Assembly (NCBI GenBank): GCA_028823035.1
Contig: JAPKCI010000017.1
Location: 1 to 50,101, forward strand
DNA from: Rubripirellula sp.
GTDB lineage: Bacteria > Planctomycetota > Planctomycetia > Pirellulales > Pirellulaceae
DNA: 50,101 bases
Direction of reading: 5' to 3'
Below the pieces are notes generated by a model. That model saw only the letters and a list, made by a program, of their open reading frames with translations. It was not told the DNA's origin and did not search any database. A program made the position numbers and the translations under genes. Positions 1-7,077 of this stretch are shown here, in pieces (positions within the stretch are counted from its first letter, which is position 1; each line of letters starts with the position of its first letter).

Positions 1-33
1 CGGGCTGATGGAAACGGGCTGATGGAAACGGGC
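1..33. repeat. 14-bp tandem repeat at window edge
   Basis: The unit CGGGCTGATGGAAA occurs twice in full (1-14, 15-28) and its first five bases start a third copy at 29-33. The array may extend beyond the window. It lies just before the recognisable part of the decayed transposase. It is one of several 12-15-bp tandem repeats in this window. Confidence 0.8.
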
Positions 34-35
34 GC

Positions 36-905
36 AGGTGTGCTGAGCGCCCACGCCAGAACCGCAACAGGCAGCACTTGCTCGTCCCGCTGTTGCGGCA
101 GTCGATCTGCAGCCGACTGGCAGGCTACGAAGATGTCAACGACGCCGAGCGGTTGTGTGTGGACCCGTCGCGACGCCACGTGGTTGGCGGAAGGACGAGT
201 CAGCCGGATAAACAAGCGGCGCCGAGTAGCGAGGTCGGCCGATTCGAGACCGAGACGCTCAGCAGCAGACGCAATCTCACGGCGCTGATGAATCTCTCCG
301 GCCGCTGGATCGACAACGTCCACCGGCGACGACCGCTCAAAGAACTCATTCTGAATCTGGACAGTTCCGTCAGTGAGACCTGCGGACGACAATAAGGCAC
401 GGCCTACAACGGGCACTTTGAATGCCTCTGTTACCATCCGCTGTTTCTGTTCAACCAGCATGGCGACTTGGAGTGCGCGATGCTGCGGCGTGGTAACAAG
501 GCCAGCGAGAAATGCCGGCGGAATGTACTGCCATCGGTGATCGAGCGCTATCGCTACTTGAGCATTCCGAAGTTCTTTCGCGGCGATGCGGCGTTCGCCA
601 TTTCAGCGATGTATCGTGTGCTGTAGAAAGAAGGCTATCGCTACGCCATTCGCCTCAAAGCTAACGCCGTATTGGATCGGAAAATCGAACAATTGTTCAC
701 CCGTCCGGTCGGACGACTTTCCCGCAAGGCCAAGGTCTTTTATCGCAGCTTTCAGTAGCAAGCGAAGTCGTGGCAACTTCCTGCGGCGACTGGCCTTGCC
801 CAAGTCGGTGCGGAACTGGTCGTCGTGCCCCGCAAGCTGTTCCATAAGATTCTGCGGCGGATTGCACGGCTGAAAAGAAAAAGACGTTCACCTGCACCGG
901 GATGA
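36..905 (+). pseudogene. IS1380-family transposase remnant
   Basis: The frame containing position 78 reads LLRQSICSRLAGYEDVNDAER, then VGGR, GRFETE, LSGRWIDNVH and LDSSVS, a pattern I recognise from IS1380-type DDE transposases. It is broken by stops at 393-395 (TAA), 624-626 (TAG) and 756-758 (TAG); between them the family pattern continues in the same frame (GTAYNGHFECLCYHPLFLFN; FFRGDAAFA; EGYRYAIRLKANAVL; RPVGR). After about 770 the expected middle is missing. C-terminal-like pieces remain in two frames: NFLRRLALPKSVRNW near 775 and VVVPRKLFHKILRRIARL near 816-875, ending at a TGA at 903-905. So the copy carries at least three nonsense changes and one or two internal deletions and cannot encode active transposase. 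The 5' end is unclear, and I saw no terminal inverted repeats. Family assignment is from memory of its conserved blocks. Confidence 0.85.
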
Positions 906-1127
906 CGCGGTGTTTTGTTGCAAATTCCTGAATTTGAATCGGACATCGTGATGACGGATCGCTCCGGTGGTCGTTCACTGTCACTTTCGGGGGCAGACGT
1001 TTTCTGGCACGCGCGGCAATGTGAACAAATGGTAGAACGATGAGTTCATTCCGAGCTATCATGGAGTGAACTGGCGCCACTGTCGGTCGGGAAACAATCC
1101 ATCTGGGAAATGTCGGTAGCAGAAATA
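906..1127. other. Non-coding stretch after transposase remnant
   Basis: This stretch lies between the last recognisable transposase codons and the DUF1552 start. I see no convincing reading frame, RNA gene or terminator. It may hold more eroded insertion-sequence DNA and the promoter of the following two-gene unit, but no clear promoter boxes stand out. Confidence 0.4.
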
Positions 1128-2390
1128 ATGAAAACTACGAACCGCCGGCGAATTTTAGTCTCCACGATGGCGACGATCGGGCTGCCATCGCTGGAGTCAT
1201 TTGCCGAAAATCAGAAGTCGATAGCAAAACCGAAGACCTTTGTGGCTGTTGGTAGTTTCTTTGGTTGGTACCGAAAAGAGTTCTATCCCAAAGAGATTGG
1301 AAAGAATTACACCATCCCCAAGATCATTGCGCCCATTGCGGACCACCGAAACGATTTCACTATCTTTTCGGGGCTTGATCATCGGGCTAAGAATGGCCAT
1401 GTCGGCTGGGTCAATTTTCTTTGCGGTAAAAACCTTGGAGACTATTCCCTTGACCAACGGATTGCCGACAAGATCGGGCAGAAAAGTAGGTTTCCTTCTC
1501 TCCAGCTCGCTGTTGGAGGTGTAGAAAATGAAGGCGGCAGTATCGGCGGCAGGACCAGTTTCACCCAGCAAAAAATCCCTTTGCCGATGATGCGTCGGCC
1601 CAGCGTTCTATATAGTCAATTGTTCGTTTCAGAATCGGACAAAAAACGTGCAGAGTACATCCTGCGTAGTGGGAAAAGCTCTCTTGATTATGTCCTGGAC
1701 GATGCGAAGTATTTGCAACGCAATGTGTCTCAAGCCGATCGCAATAAGTTGGACGAGTATTTTCATTCGCTCCGTTCGGTTGAGAAGAGACTCAATCAGA
1801 AAATCGAGTCTGTCAATGATGTTATCGCGCAAACCGATTACAGGCTTCCAGATTCAGATTCGGATCCGATTTCATCTAGCATGATGATGGAAGCAGCGCC
1901 CTTGATGTACGATCTTATGGCGCTCGCCATTCAGACGGAGGCCGCGCCTGTGATGAGTCTGATGTTGAATGGTTTAGGCGCTGTATTCACAATTGACGGT
2001 GAAGCTCTAAAGGTGGGTTATCACTCATTGTCTCACCATGGCAACAAGCCGGAGATGATTCGTGACCTGCTGAAGATTGAATGTGAACTGATGAAGCACT
2101 TCAATGATTTCTTAACTCAGTTGAAAGAGAAGAAGGATGCTCAGGGCAAGCCCTTGCTTGACAGCACAGTTGTGCTTTTAGGTACAGGAATGGGAGACGC
2201 CAGCCGGCATGCGAATGATAACCTTCCGGCTTTGGTCGCGGGTGGTGGCTTTGACCACGGAAGTCATGTATCGCTTGACCCAAATGAATACCTGCTGGGA
2301 GATCTCTATATCACGCTCATGAATAAGATGGGTGTGAAAGCAAATAGCTTTTCCAATGCCAGTCGTAGTCTCAATGAGGTCTTCGTTTGA
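1128..2390 (+). CDS. DUF1552 family secreted protein
   Basis: A 420-residue DUF1552-type protein of unknown biochemical function. The N-terminus has a twin-arginine-like run (NRRRILVST) and a hydrophobic stretch, suggesting Tat export. Family-like blocks include FSGLDHRAKNGHVGWVNFLCG, a conserved 'SLHHHG/SHHG' type region (HSLSHHGNKPEMI) and a C-terminal VVLLGTGMGDASRHANDNLPALVAGGG, where related proteins read 'GSGMGDGN.H...LP.ll.GG'. I chose the ATG at 1128, right before the export signal; an in-frame ATG at 1110 adds six residues. The stop codon overlaps the TTG start of the DUF1592 gene (TTGA), implying translational coupling. It looks less GC-rich than the DUF1552 genes at 10056 and 12906: a spot count of the line starting at 1681 gives 28 of 60 G+C. 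Together with the adjacent insertion-sequence remnant, this hints at acquisition by transfer. Confidence 0.88.
   Translation: MKTTNRRRILVSTMATIGLPSLESFAENQKSIAKPKTFVAVGSFFGWYRKEFYPKEIGKNYTIPKIIAPIADHRNDFTIFSGLDHRAKNGHVGWVNFLCGKNLGDYSLDQRIADKIGQKSRFPSLQLAVGGVENEGGSIGGRTSFTQQKIPLPMMRRPSVLYSQLFVSESDKKRAEYILRSGKSSLDYVLDDAKYLQRNVSQADRNKLDEYFHSLRSVEKRLNQKIESVNDVIAQTDYRLPDSDSDPISSSMMMEAAPLMYDLMALAIQTEAAPVMSLMLNGLGAVFTIDGEALKVGYHSLSHHGNKPEMIRDLLKIECELMKHFNDFLTQLKEKKDAQGKPLLDSTVVLLGTGMGDASRHANDNLPALVAGGGFDHGSHVSLDPNEYLLGDLYITLMNKMGVKANSFSNASRSLNEVFV
2376..2389 (+). promoter_or_regulatory. Shine-Dalgarno and TTG start overlap
   Basis: GAGGT at 2376-2380 sits six bases before a TTG at 2387-2389 that overlaps the preceding gene's TGA stop (2388-2390). 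This supports the TTG as the real start of the DUF1592 protein, since the residues that follow form a good signal peptide and no ATG lies in a better place. Confidence 0.6.
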
Positions 2391-5110
2391 CCAGCGCCAC
2401 GGTATTTACGCACGATCGCACTAGAAACATACAGTTAGCTTGTGTGTTGATCTTGGCTTTTTCCTTGGCTTTCCAGAGCGTTTCAGGAGAAGACACCGTT
2501 GCGAATGAGAACACCGTTGGGGGCCATCCGCAGAAGACTCTCAATAAGTACTGTGTTGAGTGTCACAACGCGGAGGTCAAAGAAGGTGACTTGGATCTTG
2601 ATTCAAAGCTGAGTGATTGGAGCTCGCCCACAAATTTGAAGTTATGGGAAAAGGTTTTGCCTGTAATTTCGGACGGATCGATGCCGCCTGCCGAGAAACC
2701 GCAGCCTTCAGACACCGAAAGAAAGATGTTGGCAAAGTGGCTCGATTCATCGCTGCGGGAAAATAAATCTTTTGGCGGCACCTTGGCACGCCGGTTGAGC
2801 AAAGAGGAATACCAAAATACCATCCGCATTCTTTTCGATCTTCCTAAATATACGGTCCCCCTTGGCTTTCCTGACGATTCGACTCGTCATGGATTTAATA
2901 ACACGGGCGAAGGACTTATCATGTCTCCCACTCTCTTGGGAGCCTATATCAAGGTTGCCAATCAGGTGGCGGATGAGCTCGTTCCTGTGAAAAAGATCGC
3001 TGAAGAGTCGTCGACCAGAGTACTGAAGCCAGACGATATGGTGGCGAATTATGCGGCTGCTGCTAAGTACAATAATGCGTTGAGATTTGCTTCCAGCGGT
3101 ACGCAAATCATGCGCAGTTGCAGTTGGCCGAAACGGATGACGGTTAATACTTCGGGAATCTATAAGATAACGGTGAGGGCTTCGAGTTTTCTTCCAAGGT
3201 CCAGGAATCTTATGCCGAAGGAGCCCATGCTGCTGGAGCTTCGCGCGCGAGATCTGGCGGTAGGAGAACGCGAGATGCTTCATCGTTTCCGGCTTTTGAA
3301 AACAATCAGCGTTGCGTCAGAATCCCCCCAAGACGTTTCCTTTGAAGCTGAGCTTTATGAAGGCGAGACGATTTTGGTTCATTGGAATAATTCGCCATTG
3401 AGTTACGGGGGAGGGCAGAACAGGAATCTGGGTAAACACGTTCGTAAGCGTTTTGAGAACGATAAGCGTTTTTTAGCTGCGTGGCAGAAAGTTGTCCTCG
3501 AGAATAGTCACGATCCGAAAGAGGGCACTTTATTTAACTACGGTGACTTAAGAGGCATGTCGGGCTGGGAGCAGTTCAAGAAAGCCATCCAGGATAAAGA
3601 CCTGGACATGAGCCATGCGACGATGGATTCCGTTCAGACGAAGAAGTTAATCGCGTTATTTGCCAGTCAGGGGAATGTACTTGGTGAGGCGTTTGCTTAT
3701 GACTATTTTGAAAAGGGTCCGGCATTAGATCTTCATGAGATCCGTGTTGAGGGTCCTCTTCGCTCGGTTGACGGCCCCCAAGATGAAGAAGTCAAAAAAA
3801 GGCAACGGCGTCTGTTTGATGTACCAAATGAAGCGTTGTCCAAGGAAGGAAATGTTGCAAAACTTCTAGAAGATCTGTTGCCCAAGATATTCAGAAAGCC
3901 GGTAAAGAGCCGCACCATCGATGTCTATTTGAAAATGGTGACAGAGCACTGGTCGAAGGGGTACTCCTATGAATCTGGACTCCACCTTTTGATTCGCAGT
4001 ATTCTCATCTCACCACGATTTCTGTATCGTTCCTTAGATGACGGGCCAATGGATGATTACGACCTTGCGGCAAGGTTGTCTTACTTTTTGACCCAGGGCC
4101 CCCCCGATAAAATCCTCATTGATCTGGCCAGACGCGGCCGTCTATCTGCCGTTCGTCCGTCCGAAGTGGATCCTTCGAAATTGGAATACTGGGTTTTGCG
4201 ACGAGAGGCGAAACGTCTTATGCCGACAAGCCATTCGGCCCCCATGGTACAAAGCTTTACAAGTCAGTGGTTGGGGACGAGGCGGTTGGACAGCATCATG
4301 CCCGACGCTGTCTTCAACTTCACCGCAGACGATCTCGATTTGGCAAAGCGGGAGGTCGAATATTTTTTTACCGAGATGCTTAAGACCAATCGTCCTATGA
4401 CGGACTTCATAGACCCCGGTTTTACTTTTACCACACCTGCATTCGCCGAGAAAATCTATCAGGTAGAAGATGATAAGACAAAAGCGAAAAAGGATAGCGA
4501 GAACAAATTTCAGAAGATCACTTTAGCGCGAGATGGGCGTTACGGCGGTCTTCTCGGTATGTCGGCGGTGATGACCACGACGGCGAACGGAGTCGATACA
4601 CAACCTGTACTTCGGGGAGTGTGGGTTCTTGAAAACATTCTGGGCATGCCTGTTCCGCCGCCGCCGGACGATGTCCCCGCCCTGACTCCTGACACACAGG
4701 GAGCGAAAACCCCAAGGGATCTATTGGCGGCCCATACGACAAAGAAATCTTGCATGAGTTGTCACAGGAAAATTGATCCTCTTGGTTTCGTTCTCGAGCA
4801 CTTTGATCCTGTTGGGCGTTGGCGTGACAAGTGGCCAGAATCAGGAACTATCATTGACGCGTCGGCAACACTGCAGGATGGGACAAAGGTAGAAGATGTC
4901 ATCGAACTCAAGCGTTGGGTACTGACGAATATTGATCTCTTTTCGAGATGTCTTGCGGTCAAGTTAATGATCTACGCCACCGGCAGAGAGCCAAGCTATA
5001 TCGAGGTCAAAGAAATAGAAGACATTGTTAAATCCAACAGGGAAAACAAGCACGGCTTCCAAGATATTTTCGTGGACCTGATTTTGAGTGAGACGTTTCG
5101 CTCGAAATAG
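2387..5110 (+). CDS. DUF1592/DUF1588 planctomycete cytochrome-like protein
   Basis: A 907-residue exported protein of the planctomycete PSCyt/PSD type. A hydrophobic signal lies at about residues 14-34. A c-type haem motif CVECH (residues 56-60) follows in a cytochrome-like domain. Then come a DUF1587 block (about 127-200, LSKEEYQNTIRILFDL), a DUF1595 block (about 480-550, ending LISPRFLYR), DUF1592 (about 555-690, AARLSYFL), DUF1588 (about 715-815, GGLLGMSAVMT, PPPPDDVPAL) and DUF1585 at the C-terminus. A second CXXCH (CMSCH, residues 789-793) precedes the typical RKIDPLGFVLEHFDPVGRWRD. Two haems could therefore be attached. An unassigned region of about 280 residues lies between DUF1587 and DUF1595 and may be a carbohydrate-binding-like beta domain. 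It is coupled to the upstream DUF1552 gene. Substrate and redox role are unknown for the family. Confidence 0.9.
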   Translation: MTSATVFTHDRTRNIQLACVLILAFSLAFQSVSGEDTVANENTVGGHPQKTLNKYCVECHNAEVKEGDLDLDSKLSDWSSPTNLKLWEKVLPVISDGSMPPAEKPQPSDTERKMLAKWLDSSLRENKSFGGTLARRLSKEEYQNTIRILFDLPKYTVPLGFPDDSTRHGFNNTGEGLIMSPTLLGAYIKVANQVADELVPVKKIAEESSTRVLKPDDMVANYAAAAKYNNALRFASSGTQIMRSCSWPKRMTVNTSGIYKITVRASSFLPRSRNLMPKEPMLLELRARDLAVGEREMLHRFRLLKTISVASESPQDVSFEAELYEGETILVHWNNSPLSYGGGQNRNLGKHVRKRFENDKRFLAAWQKVVLENSHDPKEGTLFNYGDLRGMSGWEQFKKAIQDKDLDMSHATMDSVQTKKLIALFASQGNVLGEAFAYDYFEKGPALDLHEIRVEGPLRSVDGPQDEEVKKRQRRLFDVPNEALSKEGNVAKLLEDLLPKIFRKPVKSRTIDVYLKMVTEHWSKGYSYESGLHLLIRSILISPRFLYRSLDDGPMDDYDLAARLSYFLTQGPPDKILIDLARRGRLSAVRPSEVDPSKLEYWVLRREAKRLMPTSHSAPMVQSFTSQWLGTRRLDSIMPDAVFNFTADDLDLAKREVEYFFTEMLKTNRPMTDFIDPGFTFTTPAFAEKIYQVEDDKTKAKKDSENKFQKITLARDGRYGGLLGMSAVMTTTANGVDTQPVLRGVWVLENILGMPVPPPPDDVPALTPDTQGAKTPRDLLAAHTTKKSCMSCHRKIDPLGFVLEHFDPVGRWRDKWPESGTIIDASATLQDGTKVEDVIELKRWVLTNIDLFSRCLAVKLMIYATGREPSYIEVKEIEDIVKSNRENKHGFQDIFVDLILSETFRSK

Positions 5111-5126
5111 GATGTCTCGTACCATC

Positions 5127-5156
5127 TGGGCGGTCGCTTGGGCAGCCCATTTTTTT
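5127..5156 (+). terminator. Possible Rho-independent terminator
   Basis: TGGGC (5127-5131) pairs with GCCCA (5145-5149), directly followed by seven T residues (5150-5156), 17 bases after the DUF1592 stop. The stem is only five pairs with a 13-base loop, so this is a modest candidate, but its position and T-run are right. Confidence 0.45.
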
Positions 5157-5235
5157 AGATTCGGCGAAAGCTCAGCCCGTCAATTTCTATCGCAAGTAGT
5201 GCAATCCCGATGAGCGCGACGGCGGTGAAAGCCAA

Positions 5236-5351
5236 TGAAGCACTTCAAGCACTTTTGCGCTAACTCTTCTCCTACTTGCCTTCTCTCTCTCTTTATGAAT
5301 TTAGGTCCTAAAGAATATAGGCAAAGTGCTTTAAAGCATGTTAGTGCTTCA
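5236..5351. repeat. Nested inverted repeat built on AAGCACTT
   Basis: Four copies of an octamer-like word lie between convergent genes: AAGCACTT at 5238-5245 and 5247-5254, and its complement at 5324-5331 and in shortened form at 5343-5349. TGAAGCACT (5236-5244) and AGTGCTTCA (5343-5351) form a perfect nine-base outer stem. AAGCACTTTTGC (5247-5258) pairs, with one bulge, with GCAAAGTGCTT (5321-5331) as an inner stem. The outer right arm includes the stop codon of the DUF1501 gene on the other strand. It could be a bidirectional transcript-end structure or a small non-autonomous element. Confidence 0.6.
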
Positions 5352-6758
5352 AACAAGTTCAGGAATCGGGTTCCCTTCGGACATCAATAGGTGGGGGCGA
5401 CCCGTCTGATCGTGGATCATGGTCTGGGGATTGATGCCGATTTTTCGATACAAGGTGGTAACGACATCCGTGAAGGGAATGGGACGCTCGGTTACCTTAC
5501 CTGCTTGACGATCTGTGGCTCCCAGCACAATACCGCCGGGCATGCCACCACCTGCCATCAATCCCATCGACACACTGGGCCAATGATCGCGGCCACCCTT
5601 ACCGTTGACCTTGGGGGTGCGACCGAATTCGCCCCATGCCAATACGGTTGTGTCATCGAGCATGCCGCGTGATTCAAGATCTGTGACCAGTGCGTGAAAC
5701 CCATGATCGAACAGTGGGCCGAGATGCTGCATGCGATTGTTGTTGTCAGAGTGGGTGTCAAAATCGCTGAGCGAGACACTGACGACGCGAACCCCGGCCT
5801 CGATCAATCGCCTTGCCAGCATGAACTTGAGTAACGAGTCAGGGCCCTCACTGGTGTAGGATTGGGTTCCACTAGCAGCTGTTTTAGGCGTGTATCGTGA
5901 GACAACTTGCTGATTCTCTTTGCTGATGTCCATGGCGTTAGCGAACGCCCCTGACGTCAGTACTTTGTAAGCTTGCTGATTGAATTGATCCATCGCCATC
6001 ATGGAACCCGATGGATCCAGTTCTCGCCTGAAACGATCTACGTTGTTAAGCAGCGTCAGTCGGTCTTCTAGTCGAGAGACTGGAATGTCGTGAATGAGGT
6101 TCAGTTCCGTTTTGTGATCATGTCCCAGTCGCTTCAACTCGCCTTTCATGCCACTTTCGAGTTCGCGTTGCCACATGTCAGAAATATCAGGGCGAAATGG
6201 CTTGCAACCGATGCCAAGAAAACCAGGCCGGGCACTGTCGCGGACCAGAGGGCGACCCTGCATCAGGTCAATGAAATTTGGGACGTCATCCTCGGGTGTC
6301 CCCAACAAGTGCTTGACCACACATCCTAACGCTGGACGTCCACCTAGTGATTTCAGGTCTTTTTCCCGATAACCCGATTGGCATTGGAATGCGTGGTGCT
6401 TTCCATCCGATCCCACCAATGATCGCAGAAAGACCAGTTTGTCAGCGATCTTTGCACACTGAGGCATCAATTCAGTTAACTGAATGCCAGGAACACGCGT
6501 GCTGATTGGTGCAAACGGGCTCCGCAGTTCACTTGGTGCGTATGGCTTTGGATCGATCAGGTCCATCTGCGGTGGACCACCATCAAGATGGATCACGATC
6601 AATGATTTTTTCGATCCGGTTTGGCCTGTGCGCGCCTCCTCCGCCAGAATCTCAGGCAGGCTAAGGCCTGCAATGCCAGTCGATCCCGCCATCAGAAAAC
6701 TGCGGCGGGACAAGCCGGAACAGTTTGCAAAGGCTTTACCTGAAGTGAGGCGGATCAT
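5349..6758 (-). CDS. DUF1501 family protein, Tat-exported
   Basis: A 469-residue DUF1501 protein, a family related in fold to sulfatases and alkaline phosphatases but without an established reaction. The N-terminus carries a clear twin-arginine signal (LSRRSFLMAGSTGIAGLSLP). Core blocks seen: VIHLDGGPPQMDLIDPKP, 'APISTRVPGIQLTELMPQCAKIADK', a predicted metal-site-like DTHSDN, then WGEFGRTPKVNGKGGRDHWP and the C-terminal PIPFTDVVTTLYRKIGINP. The start ATG at 6758 lacks a strong ribosome-binding site. It lies 319 bases downstream of the DUF1592-LamG gene on the same strand, so it may be in the same transcript or have its own promoter. Proteins of this family often sit beside planctomycete cytochrome proteins, as here. 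Confidence 0.9.
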   Translation of the reverse strand: MIRLTSGKAFANCSGLSRRSFLMAGSTGIAGLSLPEILAEEARTGQTGSKKSLIVIHLDGGPPQMDLIDPKPYAPSELRSPFAPISTRVPGIQLTELMPQCAKIADKLVFLRSLVGSDGKHHAFQCQSGYREKDLKSLGGRPALGCVVKHLLGTPEDDVPNFIDLMQGRPLVRDSARPGFLGIGCKPFRPDISDMWQRELESGMKGELKRLGHDHKTELNLIHDIPVSRLEDRLTLLNNVDRFRRELDPSGSMMAMDQFNQQAYKVLTSGAFANAMDISKENQQVVSRYTPKTAASGTQSYTSEGPDSLLKFMLARRLIEAGVRVVSVSLSDFDTHSDNNNRMQHLGPLFDHGFHALVTDLESRGMLDDTTVLAWGEFGRTPKVNGKGGRDHWPSVSMGLMAGGGMPGGIVLGATDRQAGKVTERPIPFTDVVTTLYRKIGINPQTMIHDQTGRPHLLMSEGNPIPELV

Positions 6759-7077
6759 GACAGTTGGGTCTCAGGGGGGCTCTTGAGCAAGGCCTGATTC
6801 TATCAGGTCCCAACAAGCGAAAGGGAGAGCAAAACAAGATCACGACAGATCGAAATCCCCCTATTCTCGCCTCGCTTGGGATCGCCTCTGGTAACCGAAA
6901 ATCGATTTCGTGAGGGGGGCGTTCGCTCTCAGGGGTCACTGACATGCCAGCGCAAACAAACAGTCCTTCACTGGTGACAGCGTTTTTTTGTTGATTACCT
7001 TTCTCGCGAGCGGGTCCAACGGTATCAGGGTTGTGCAGGAGGCCACTGCTGAGATGTTCACTGACCACTATCCGATT
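6759..7077. other. Intergenic spacer
   Basis: The spacer between the DUF1592-LamG gene and the DUF1501 gene. I found no convincing gene, RNA or terminator; reading frames here have no recognisable family pattern. It probably holds the promoter or leader of the DUF1501 gene. Confidence 0.4.

Noticed and set aside
5150-5235. Short hydrophobic minus-strand frame (AFTAVALIGIALLAIEIDG)
   Set aside because: It looks like a membrane segment, but there is no clear start codon or ribosome site and it overlaps the terminator and inverted repeat; possibly a relic.
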